A stretch of 64,000 bases of DNA from Pseudoalteromonas luteoviolacea H33-S. GTDB taxonomy: Bacteria > Pseudomonadota > Gammaproteobacteria > Enterobacterales > Alteromonadaceae. Both the position numbers and the translations under genes were made by a program. The stretch is from NCBI RefSeq assembly GCF_001625695.1, contig NZ_AUXY01000001.1, positions 51,780-115,779 of the forward strand, given 5' to 3'. Under the pieces are notes generated by a model. That model was not told the origin of the DNA. It did not search any database and was given only the letters and a program-made list of their open reading frames with translations. Positions 54,748 through 62,549 of this stretch are shown here, one piece after another. Numbering within the stretch: position 1 is the stretch's first letter; each line of letters begins with the position of its first letter.

Positions 54748-55542
54748 TTAAAGCGCGTTGTGCTGCAGCTTGTCGTAAATTTCTTCAAAAACGTGACTTT
54801 GCTCAGGAAAGCTTTCAATGCCTTGCTTGAATGCATGACGGGCCTTTTCATAATCTTCTAAATTTATGTAGCACATACCTTTGTAGTATTGAGCGGTGAT
54901 ACCCTTTGGGTGGATCTGTAAAGATTGATTGAAATAAGTAATTGCCGTTTGAAAGTCACCCATATCCATATAAGCAAAACCAATGCTATCAATGGCTTCA
55001 AAATATAATGGATATATGTTGATTGCTTGTTGATATGCTTCAATCGCCTGCTTGTATTGGGCAGCCTGATTTAACGCATAGCCTTTTGTATAAAGGGTAT
55101 TAGCCCTAAAAATTAGGTCGTCTACTTTTTGATTGGTCGCTTCAGCATACTTATGAAAGTTATGGTGCTTTAGGTAGTTTATATAGCCTTTCAACTCTGC
55201 TTTTAACGGGGTGTCATTACCAATAAAGAGCCATTTTTGCTCTAAATTTGCATGTGCAATCGTCGAGTGATAAGCCTGTATTGATAACTCATCTAAGCTT
55301 GCTAAGGTCGGCTTATGTTTTGTATTGCTGTATAGCAGAGCATGGATTGTAGAAGACTGCTCATTTGTATCAATATCTAAAATTTTCGCAGTGCGCCAAA
55401 CACCATTTTCGTTCGTTGTGAATACATCACCAATATTGTAGTGATATGTTACTTTATAGTAAGCATTGCTTGCTGCAACTTCTTGTATAAGTTGGGGGAG
55501 AAATGTAAACAGTAGTAGGAATGACACTAGGGCGTTACGCAT
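54748..55542 (-). CDS. Exported TPR-repeat protein
   Basis: About 264 residues. Signal peptide (ALVSFLLLFTFLPQLIQEVAA), a beta-rich region (NIGDVFTTNENGVWRTAKIL) and at least three C-terminal TPR units (QAIEAYQQAINIYPLYFEAI, TAITYFNQSLQIHPKGITAQ). Likely a periplasmic scaffold. The ATG at 55542 begins the signal; the longer frame adds 30 residues without support. Confidence 0.68.
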   Translation of the reverse strand: MRNALVSFLLLFTFLPQLIQEVAASNAYYKVTYHYNIGDVFTTNENGVWRTAKILDIDTNEQSSTIHALLYSNTKHKPTLASLDELSIQAYHSTIAHANLEQKWLFIGNDTPLKAELKGYINYLKHHNFHKYAEATNQKVDDLIFRANTLYTKGYALNQAAQYKQAIEAYQQAINIYPLYFEAIDSIGFAYMDMGDFQTAITYFNQSLQIHPKGITAQYYKGMCYINLEDYEKARHAFKQGIESFPEQSHVFEEIYDKLQHNAL

Positions 55543-56109
55543 TTTTAATACACTTATTGTTATAAATTGCTTTGCAGTAAGTAAATACTGACTTATGTTA
55601 CTGTTTATGGTGGCGGATTCTCTCAGATCCAATATGGTTTGTCATTAAAAAGAGGATTATTTTCGAGATTTTTATTAAGAAATGAGATTATTCATAATAA
55701 CAAAATAAACACCTGTTGAGCATGTGTGTGAAGTATGTACATTTTCAGTGATACTATGAGTCCAATCATGCCATTTGCCATAATCGATATACTCTCTAGC
55801 AAAGGCCTATAAGCTGTTTTCGGTCACTGCAAGTCGGTTAATATTTGTTGGGTTTTAATTGTTTGCAGTTCACATATTGAAAATAGCGGCGCATATGGAT
55901 GCATTTGTCAGATAGGTGAGGGACTATGCGTCAAAAGAGGCTAATTAGGTTCTACTGCCCATATTGGTTTTAGTACTTATAAGGCAAGGGTAGTTGTAGG
56001 TTATCACGGGTAAGTTTTTCAGAGTGATGCTAAGGTCGCAATAGTCGGCAGCCGCCTTTTTCCACTACCAAGCATATTATCTAAAACTCAGCTCTGACAA
56101 ACTCGCTGG
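55543..56109. other. 567-bp intergenic region
   Basis: Mostly AT-rich, with no gene I can support. A 15-codon frame at 55926 has a purine-rich stretch upstream but no other evidence. The region marks a change from housekeeping-type genes to small accessory genes on its right. Confidence 0.5.
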
Positions 56110-56409
56110 TTATTTTTCATGCTTTAGCTTATTAACTTTACGGTACCTATGCAGATTATTCTCTATGACTAGCTCTCTAAGCGCTTGAAGTTGCTCCTCA
56201 ATAGCACTTAAGTCAAACCTGCATGCGAGTGACCACTTTAAGTAATCTTTATATTTTATATCACTCACGCCATTTTCGTAGTTTATAATTGTTGCTTCAC
56301 TCGTCCCGAGTACTTTGGCCATTTGCTTCTGAGTCTTGTTTGCTGCGAGCCTCATTACCTTTAAGTCACTTAAGCTTTGCTCATCGTGCGGCCTAACTGT
56401 TTTATTCAA
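56110..56409 (-). CDS. XRE-family HTH regulator
   Basis: 99 residues. HTH in LKVMRLAANKTQKQMAKVLG...EATIINYENG, a Cro/C1-type fold, with a basic C-terminal tail. It is divergent from the 164-residue unknown gene and the two share about 110 bases of promoter DNA, so it probably regulates that gene set. Phage- or toxin-antitoxin-type regulators look like this. Confidence 0.78.
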   Translation of the reverse strand: MNKTVRPHDEQSLSDLKVMRLAANKTQKQMAKVLGTSEATIINYENGVSDIKYKDYLKWSLACRFDLSAIEEQLQALRELVIENNLHRYRKVNKLKHEK

Positions 56410-56519
56410 TGTCTCGCCCTACATACAAAAATGTTAATTAATCTAAAGATTTTTTTATGTTTAAGTAATTATTATTAAAATGTTAAAATATGTAAATACT
56501 ATATATGGAGCATGGCCGA

Positions 56520-57014
56520 ATGACAAGGATTGAACATGACATTACGTTGATCAATCAATTTATAGAGAACGTAGAGCAGCGAATTAAGAATCAAGTTGAG
56601 AGTGGACCTGTTGAAATACTCTCTACCGATAAGTGCCCTGTAGTCAATTATCAGCCTCTCTATAACAAGCAGGCACCTATTTGGGTTATTTATACACAGA
56701 TGGGAGAATATCAATTTAAGTCACTGGCGAGCTTGTATACTTTTATGCCGCCTCAATTGTTGGGCGTTGTTTTAAATACGGCCAGTCAGCCGAGCAATGT
56801 GATGGTCTGTGTGACGTTGAAGGGGATAGGGAATAAATGTAATAGTGGCTTTTTTTTAACTTTGCCTGAACTGGTAAATGGGGTAGATGAATATGAGGCA
56901 CAAAGCCGAGTTCAGTCAGATTTTGGTATCGCATCACAGTTAATTGATTTACTAAACGGGGTAGATCCCCAGATCAAAGCAATGGCAAAAGCCACTTGTA
57001 TGGGACCTGCTTAA
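56520..57014 (+). CDS. Hypothetical protein, about 164 aa
   Basis: Soluble protein with no family I recognise. It begins with a helical segment (DITLINQFIENVEQRIKNQV) and then a strand-rich part (PIWVIYTQMGEYQFK). The ATG at 56520 is preceded by GGAG nine bases away; the ATG at 56505 has no ribosome site. It is divergent from the XRE regulator and upstream of a small DNA-binding-like protein and a membrane protein, which suggests a small accessory operon. Confidence 0.55.
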   Translation: MTRIEHDITLINQFIENVEQRIKNQVESGPVEILSTDKCPVVNYQPLYNKQAPIWVIYTQMGEYQFKSLASLYTFMPPQLLGVVLNTASQPSNVMVCVTLKGIGNKCNSGFFLTLPELVNGVDEYEAQSRVQSDFGIASQLIDLLNGVDPQIKAMAKATCMGPA

Positions 57015-57113
57015 ATAATTCCCAGTTTGGGTATATATTAGGCTTTTTTCTATTGCGCATACACCATACATCCACTAGAATTGGAAAAAAGCTGGATATT
57101 TTTTGGAGTTTTA

Positions 57114-57356
57114 ATGGCGGATACGAAGAAGACAGAAGTGAGATTCTCGGTTGATGCAGACTATTTAGCGGCACTACAAAGCCGTTTAGGACTAAAAAAA
57201 TCAAGTGATCTTACAAAAGTCGCTTTAACGTTATTAGATTGGGCATCAGACGAGGTGGTCCATGATAGAACAATTTTATCCGCAAATAAGCAGGGAAAAG
57301 ACATACATCGTCTTGTCATACCCGAGCTAAATAATATCTCCAAAACAAATCTGTAG
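57114..57356 (+). CDS. Ribbon-helix-helix-like small protein
   Basis: 80 residues. TEVRFSVDADYLAALQSRL...KKSSDLTKVALTLLDW has a strand-helix-helix pattern, perhaps a CopG/MetJ-like dimer. ATG 57114 has GGAG five bases upstream, so the 11-residue extension from 57081 is unlikely. Followed after 28 bases by a two-helix membrane protein gene. Role unknown; regulatory or antitoxin-like function is inference. Confidence 0.6.
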   Translation: MADTKKTEVRFSVDADYLAALQSRLGLKKSSDLTKVALTLLDWASDEVVHDRTILSANKQGKDIHRLVIPELNNISKTNL

Positions 57357-57384
57357 AATACGAAATATTTAAATGAGTTAAGTC

Positions 57385-57825
57385 ATGTCTTTAAGTGCAC
57401 AGGACTGCACACCATCACACGCAATCCAATCACAAGAATCATTGCAAGATATTGATCTTGCGTCTGCACAGGATTATACACCTGAAGATGCCCCTGTCTC
57501 CGAACCGCTCACTGGCAAAGAACGAGCGGGCGTTAATTTAACTTGGGGGATCATTGGTGTATTAATCGGTTTTTTGGTCATCATTCTCTGTATTTTTATG
57601 TGGGGTGAGTATCAGTTCTTTGCGGCTATGAGAGAGACCCAAAATCTGATATTGACAAATCAAGTGGCAAATTCCGATGCACTCATGCAGCTGACTCAAC
57701 AGAGAAGTGATTTTCGAGCTTTTTGGTTCGATACCTTGCAGCTCATTTTACTCAATGTGCTGTTTCCAACACTCACTGCATTGTTGGGCTACGTATTTGG
57801 TACTAGCAGAAACGGTAGTAGTTAA
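57385..57825 (+). CDS. Two-helix membrane protein of unknown function
   Basis: 146 residues. An acidic N-terminal tail (~45 residues) is followed by a helix (IIGVLIGFLVIILCIFMW), a loop of ~45 residues and a second helix (LILLNVLFPTLTALLGYVFG). The layout suits a small inner-membrane effector, holin-like or signalling protein, but no family was recognised. Adjacent to the ribbon-helix-helix gene. Confidence 0.58.
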   Translation: MSLSAQDCTPSHAIQSQESLQDIDLASAQDYTPEDAPVSEPLTGKERAGVNLTWGIIGVLIGFLVIILCIFMWGEYQFFAAMRETQNLILTNQVANSDALMQLTQQRSDFRAFWFDTLQLILLNVLFPTLTALLGYVFGTSRNGSS

Positions 57826-58096
57826 ATAAGCGAAAATAGGCCGCGACGTTTTCCTAATATAAATGTATTGGTTTACAGCCAGTTACATGCTCATTATTGT
57901 GATTTTAGAGGCTGATAAAACCAAGATAATTTGATGGGTTGGAAAAAAGGGCGGGCTATTTACGCGTTGTATTTATGAATAAAACTTAAGTTCACGCGTC
58001 TTTTTGTTGATAAATATTGCCAGATAAATGTACTTTACATGAATAAATTAACATTGATAAACATAGCGATCATTGTAATCTGAATTCAGTCTTTAT

Positions 58097-58165
58097 CACT
58101 GACTTCACTTAAAGGAGTCGGAGGTTTGTTTGATGTATAACAAACTCACCTGAACAAAGTCAGTG
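58097..58165 (+). promoter_or_regulatory. Nested hairpin leader, possible attenuator
   Basis: Outer arms CACTGACTT (58097-58105) and AAGTCAGTG (58157-58165) enclose a second stem GTTTGTT / AACAAAC (58124-58130 and 58139-58145). The inner stem would sequester the start region of a six-codon frame. The structure lies about 100 bases ahead of the ABC transporter start. Regulation is inferred. Confidence 0.5.
58133..58153 (+). other. Six-codon leader peptide candidate (MYNKLT)
   Basis: ATG TAT AAC AAA CTC ACC TGA with GGAGG eight bases upstream (58120-58124). Too short to be a conventional protein, but well placed inside the hairpin to couple ribosome movement to RNA folding. Confidence 0.35.
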
Positions 58166-58261
58166 TTTTGTAGCAAGGTGATTGCATTACTTTGTGACTT
58201 ACATATTATCTGGCTAGCCGTTTGGCCCTGATTCAAATACGCATTTCAAGGAGCTGTTTAT

Positions 58262-60067
58262 ATGCGTGATGAGCCTTATGATACTGAGGAAATTAAAAGT
58301 CCTTGGTTGGTGTTGAGACAAATTTGTGCACCCCACAAAGCGACATTGATAATGGCGATGAGCTTAATTGCATTGGTCAGTGGCTTGCAGTTACTGCCTG
58401 TGTATTTGTTGTTTCTGTCGCTCAATGAAATATTAATGCCTGTGATTGCCTCTGCTGAAAAACTGATGTGGCTTGGTGCTGGGTTAGTTGCAGTTGTATT
58501 AGGCAGAACATTCTGTCTGACTGGTGCTTATTACTTAAGCCATCAAATGGCCTTTAAAACCTTGACCGAAGTCAGGCTCGAACTTGCTAACAATCTCGCC
58601 AGTTTGTCATTAAAGTGGCTCAACAAGCAAAATAGCGCAGCACTGAAGCAACAATGTCTTCAAGATGTCGAAAAGTTAGAAAACTTCATCGCGCATCAAA
58701 GCGTTGAATTGCTCAATGCGTGTTTAACTCCGCTCTGTATTTTATTTGCACTATTTATGATTGATTGGCGGTTAGCTTTGAGTGTTATAGCTGTGGTGCC
58801 TGTTGCGTTTTTTGTTAGTGCATTTTTTATGCGCAAAACAGCGCAACATTATGCGCAATTTAGTGAGGCGGAGACTGCCCTAAACACCACATTAAGTGAT
58901 TATGTAAAATACGCGCCTTTGATGAAGTTGTATAACTTAGACAGCCAACGTTTCGCTATACTTAACAATAAGCTCAATAATTACCAGCAAGTGGTTCACG
59001 AGGTGACTAAGCAAACTGCGCCTGGTTGGGCGCTGTATACCGCTCTACTTAGCTCTGCATTTATCTTTTTATTACCATGTACTATTTGGTTGCAAAGTAG
59101 CGGGCAAATCACACTGAGTCATTCGTTGCTGGCTTTTTTGTTAGCCGTTGGGATGCTGGGACCTGTGGTTAAAGTCAGTCGCTTTTTTATGGAAGTGAAT
59201 GATTTATTGGCAAGTATCCAGCGTATTACGCCGTTGTTTAGTATCGAGTCAACCCACCGAGACGACGCGCCTATACAAGTCAATTCAAAATACCCCATGT
59301 TGCAATTTTATTGTGTGGACTTTGGTTATGAACAACATAGGGTGCTAAGCAATGTGCATTTTAAATTGCTTCCCAATGCCATTAATGTGGTTGTTGGCGG
59401 ATCCGGTGGCGGCAAGTCGACACTGGCAATGTTAGCATGTGGATTATTGGCACCCAGTGCAGGGCGTGTGCAGCTTTACGGTCAAGATGTATTTGGTTTG
59501 TCTGATAGTGCGCGCGCGCAGGCTATGAGTGTGGTGACACAAGACAGCTATCTATTTGAAGGCACTGTGCGTGACAACATTATATTTGGACGAAGTGGCA
59601 TTAGCACAGAGACGCTTGAGCATGCGGTGGTGGCTGCTCAACTTAAGCCTTGGCTACAGCTGCAACGAGAGGGGCTTGAAACACCCGTAAGCGCCCGAGG
59701 TGCTAATTTATCGGGTGGAGAAAAAATGCGTATCGCGATTGCACGTGCACTACTTGTAGCCCCTCCTTTGGTGATCTTGGACGAGGCGAGCGCCGCCATG
59801 GATAACTTAACACATAGTAAATTTTATCAAGGCTTAAAGGGACATTACCCCAACACCACATTTTTAGTGATCACCCATAAATACTTTGGCCTTGAGAGCA
59901 GCGATCAGATCTTTAGTTTGGTCGATGGTGAAATCGTGGCGCAAGGAGATCATGAATCCTTGCTCGTTCGTTGTGAGCATTATCAAAAAGGCTGGCAATT
60001 ACAAGGCGGCGACTGTGCCTCTACGCCTCATTTTACACCGGCACCTATACTGAGTTATGAGAATTAA
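58262..60067 (+). CDS. ABC half-transporter, subunit 1
   Basis: 601-residue type IV-fold exporter subunit: six TM helices in residues ~30-310 and a C-terminal ATPase. Walker A GGSGGGKST, Q loop VTQDSYLF, signature LSGGEKMRIAIARALL, Walker B LVILDEASAAMD and H loop ITHKYFG are complete. Together with the next gene it forms a heterodimer of the YbtP/YbtQ-IrtA/IrtB general type, used for siderophore or peptide transport. Ribosome site AAGGAG; preceded by the structured leader. Substrate unknown, but a Cys-rich secreted peptide is encoded downstream. Confidence 0.88.
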   Translation: MRDEPYDTEEIKSPWLVLRQICAPHKATLIMAMSLIALVSGLQLLPVYLLFLSLNEILMPVIASAEKLMWLGAGLVAVVLGRTFCLTGAYYLSHQMAFKTLTEVRLELANNLASLSLKWLNKQNSAALKQQCLQDVEKLENFIAHQSVELLNACLTPLCILFALFMIDWRLALSVIAVVPVAFFVSAFFMRKTAQHYAQFSEAETALNTTLSDYVKYAPLMKLYNLDSQRFAILNNKLNNYQQVVHEVTKQTAPGWALYTALLSSAFIFLLPCTIWLQSSGQITLSHSLLAFLLAVGMLGPVVKVSRFFMEVNDLLASIQRITPLFSIESTHRDDAPIQVNSKYPMLQFYCVDFGYEQHRVLSNVHFKLLPNAINVVVGGSGGGKSTLAMLACGLLAPSAGRVQLYGQDVFGLSDSARAQAMSVVTQDSYLFEGTVRDNIIFGRSGISTETLEHAVVAAQLKPWLQLQREGLETPVSARGANLSGGEKMRIAIARALLVAPPLVILDEASAAMDNLTHSKFYQGLKGHYPNTTFLVITHKYFGLESSDQIFSLVDGEIVAQGDHESLLVRCEHYQKGWQLQGGDCASTPHFTPAPILSYEN

Positions 60068-61816
60068 ATGGATAGACAAGTAATAAACAGTATTGGCCGT
60101 ATATTTGGTCACGTGAACGACGGAAAAAAGACCTTTATATCTGGGGTTTTATTTAGAGGGGTCGAGCGCTGTATCGGCATTATGCCGATGATGTTTTGCT
60201 TTTATTGGCTTCATACTCAGCAGAGCTTGGGCACGCTAGACGGCGCTTTTTTGTCGTCACCAGTAGACTATTTCATTGTGCTAGTGGCAATTTTTGTCGC
60301 TCAGTTATTGTGTGCTTACCTCGGCCAAATGCGAAGCTTTGCAGGTAGTTACCAACTAGCACACGCGTATCGCACAAAAGCGATTAATCATTTTCGGCAG
60401 TTACCTTTGGGGTATATTCATAAAACCCATAGCAGTGAGTTTTTAGAGTTACTCAGTGAGGACATCAAGCAAGTTGAAAGTATTTTTTCACATGTTTTGC
60501 CAGACTTATTATCTGCCGCCGTCGCGTCCGCCACTATTTTGTTATTAATGCTGATCATTTCGCCTTTGTATGCCTTAGGGTTATGTGTGATTTTGCCTTG
60601 TGCTTTTTGGGTGTTACGTGCTGCAAAGGCAAGGTTTAATTGGGCGGCCAAAGCAAAAGTGCAGGCGTATAAGCATACCAGCAGTGTTATTACCGACTAC
60701 ATAGAGGCGCTTTGCACGTTAAAGTTATTTAACCAAACACGCCAATGGTTAGCCCGCGTGAAAAAGCAACTTGAGACAAGTAAGCAGCATAGCTTGCAAG
60801 TTGAAATGTGGGGCGCAGGACCTGTGATTGGCTTTCAAGTCATATTGAGTTTTACGGTTGTTTTATTTGTTGTCATGTTAGCGCTGACAATGCCTGAAAA
60901 TAGTGTGGGTCATCTCAATTTGAGTGCCATTATATTCGCCATATTATTGTTGCAACTACTAACGCTGCTGAATGAAATCGCAGAGCAGAGCATGAGCTTA
61001 AAGTTGGCAGTGCAATCAGAGCAAAAAGTTGAGTCATTGCTTTGTGAAGCGACGTTAGAAGAGCCCTATAAACCGCAAAAACCAGAGCAGTTCGACATCA
61101 ATTTTGAGCGTGTATCGTTTAACTATGATGATAAAAAAGCCCTAGAACATATCTCATTTATTGTGCCGCAAGGATCTGTGACTGCTATTGTTGGAGAAAC
61201 AGGCAGTGGCAAGTCGACGCTAATCAATCTATGTGCGCGATTTTTTGAGCCGCAAAGTGGTTGTATAACCATTGGCGGGATTGATCTTCGAGACATTGGT
61301 TCTGAAGGGGTGCACAACCTTATCAGTATGGTGTTTCAAGACATGCAGCTCATTGACGCCAGTATTTTAGACAATATTCGTATAGGCAAGCCAGATGCCA
61401 CCCTTGAAGAAGTACATCATGCATGTGAGCAAGCACAGTGTCTTAGGTTTATTAATAAACTCCCCAATGGATTAGATACGCCTGTTGGCGAAGGTGGGGT
61501 GAGATTATCTGGCGGTCAGCGACAACGCATTGCAATAGCTCGAGCTTTACTTAAAGACATGCCCATTGTGCTACTGGATGAAGCTACTGCCTCGCTCGAC
61601 CCAATTACCCAAACGGAAGTCGTTAGCGCAATCAAAAATTTGCTAAAAGACCGCACTGTGATCACCGTAGCGCATCGTCTTTCAAGTATTGTGCATGCAG
61701 ATAATATTTTGGTGATCAATGAGGGCAAAATTGTTGAGTCTGGTACACATCGCTGTTTACTTTCTATTGGCGGCTACTACACACGTTTATGGCGTGCACA
61801 ATCAAAAGCCGCGTAA
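60068..61816 (+). CDS. ABC half-transporter, subunit 2
   Basis: 582-residue partner subunit. TM domain in residues ~20-310; ATPase with Walker A VGETGSGKST, Q loop VFQDMQLI, signature LSGGQRQRIAIARALL, Walker B IVLLDEATASLD and H loop TVAHRLSS. The ATG follows the stop of subunit 1 directly, so translation is coupled. The NBD text QLIDASILDNIRIGKPDAT resembles IrtB/YbtQ-type subunits. Direction of transport is not certain: YbtPQ/IrtAB import iron siderophores despite an exporter fold. Confidence 0.88.
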   Translation: MDRQVINSIGRIFGHVNDGKKTFISGVLFRGVERCIGIMPMMFCFYWLHTQQSLGTLDGAFLSSPVDYFIVLVAIFVAQLLCAYLGQMRSFAGSYQLAHAYRTKAINHFRQLPLGYIHKTHSSEFLELLSEDIKQVESIFSHVLPDLLSAAVASATILLLMLIISPLYALGLCVILPCAFWVLRAAKARFNWAAKAKVQAYKHTSSVITDYIEALCTLKLFNQTRQWLARVKKQLETSKQHSLQVEMWGAGPVIGFQVILSFTVVLFVVMLALTMPENSVGHLNLSAIIFAILLLQLLTLLNEIAEQSMSLKLAVQSEQKVESLLCEATLEEPYKPQKPEQFDINFERVSFNYDDKKALEHISFIVPQGSVTAIVGETGSGKSTLINLCARFFEPQSGCITIGGIDLRDIGSEGVHNLISMVFQDMQLIDASILDNIRIGKPDATLEEVHHACEQAQCLRFINKLPNGLDTPVGEGGVRLSGGQRQRIAIARALLKDMPIVLLDEATASLDPITQTEVVSAIKNLLKDRTVITVAHRLSSIVHADNILVINEGKIVESGTHRCLLSIGGYYTRLWRAQSKAA

Positions 61817-61885
61817 AGGGGGTTGACGAAACATCGTATCATTCTGGCGCTGCACTATTTTGTTGCACAAACGTTGTTAGTAATT

Positions 61886-61898
61886 CGCTCTTTAAAAA
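61886..61898 (+). promoter_or_regulatory. boxA-like sequence in the Cys-rich peptide leader
   Basis: CGCTCTTTAAAAA resembles the ribosomal antitermination boxA (TGCTCTTTAACAA) with two mismatches. It lies 164 bases upstream of the small peptide gene. A role in antitermination is possible; chance similarity in AT-rich DNA is not excluded. Confidence 0.35.
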
Positions 61899-62061
61899 CT
61901 TGGGAAATATAACTGCATAATCCTAGCTAAGCTTTGTGCTAGAAGATTGTGTGGTTTATCCACATAAAGGGTGCGGTTAAAAATAACTCAATTGTTAATT
62001 TTGTGTAATGGTGATAGCGTTTTGTGGTTTTAATTTGATATAGGCGACTCAAGGAGAAATC

Positions 62062-62340
62062 ATGAAAAAACTATTACTTACAGCGGTGAGCTGTTTAGCA
62101 ATGAGTGCTGCAGTTATTGCAGCAGATACGCAATCGACTACTGCTAATCAAACGTTAACGGTTGATGGTGTGACAGCAGCTACTTACCCAGCTCAGCCAA
62201 CCATTTTAGACCAACTAACCCCATCAAATGCGTGTGAAGCGCGCTGTCAAAGTCACTACGAGGCGTGCGTGAAGTGGGCGCCACCTTGGACAAACTGTAA
62301 TGATTTTATTAGACGTTGTATGAACAACTGTTCTAGATAA
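62062..62340 (+). CDS. Secreted small protein with symmetric six-cysteine pattern
   Basis: 92 residues. Signal peptide (SCLAMSAAVIAA) and a threonine-rich linker are followed by a C-terminal region with cysteines spaced C-x3-C-x6-C-x9-C-x6-C-x3-C, a mirror-symmetric pattern expected for a helical hairpin joined by disulphides. CEARCQSHYEAC and FIRRCMNNC are the two halves. No family is known to me. Excellent ribosome site (AAGGAG) and terminator. It could be a bacteriocin-like or metal-binding peptide and may be the cargo of the upstream ABC pair, though a Sec signal makes Sec export likelier. Confidence 0.72.
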   Translation: MKKLLLTAVSCLAMSAAVIAADTQSTTANQTLTVDGVTAATYPAQPTILDQLTPSNACEARCQSHYEACVKWAPPWTNCNDFIRRCMNNCSR

Positions 62341-62368
62341 ATCCATCTATATAAAAAATGGGAAATAT

Positions 62369-62394
62369 AAAAGGCCAGTAGAATGGCCTTTTTT
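62369..62394 (+). terminator. Rho-independent terminator of Cys-rich peptide gene
   Basis: AAGGCCA / TGGCCTT stem with a six-base loop and T tail; it lies 30-50 bases past the stop and separates the gene from the CRISPR leader. Confidence 0.88.
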
Positions 62395-62549
62395 GTGCGC
62401 CAAATAATGAGCAAAAATACCTTTTATTTTTTGCTCATTAACAGAGGTTTTAAAATCAATAAGTTACAAGCGTTCTAAAAAAATAAGGTATTTTCCACAT
62501 TATTTAGCTAGGTGTTTGTATTTATGAGTTTTTGTGTTAAAAACCTATA
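62395..62549 (+). promoter_or_regulatory. CRISPR leader
   Basis: About 155 AT-rich bases directly before the first perfect repeat. The degenerate repeat is at the far (right) end, so transcription and spacer addition should start from this side. Promoter elements cannot be fixed by eye. Confidence 0.7.

Larger units (their letters stand above)
57826..58261. other. Leader region upstream of ABC exporter
   Basis: 436 bases without a normal gene. It contains nested inverted repeats and a very short SD-linked frame (58097-58165, listed separately). The rest is AT-rich. Confidence 0.6.

Noticed and set aside
55926..55973. 15-codon frame MRQKRLIRFYCPYWF
   Set aside because: Purine-rich upstream sequence but no other support and no conservation evidence.
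61956..61964. Perfect DnaA box TTATCCACA
   Set aside because: It is single and forms part of a TGTGG/CCACA hairpin; no cluster or replication gene is near, so an origin is not supported.
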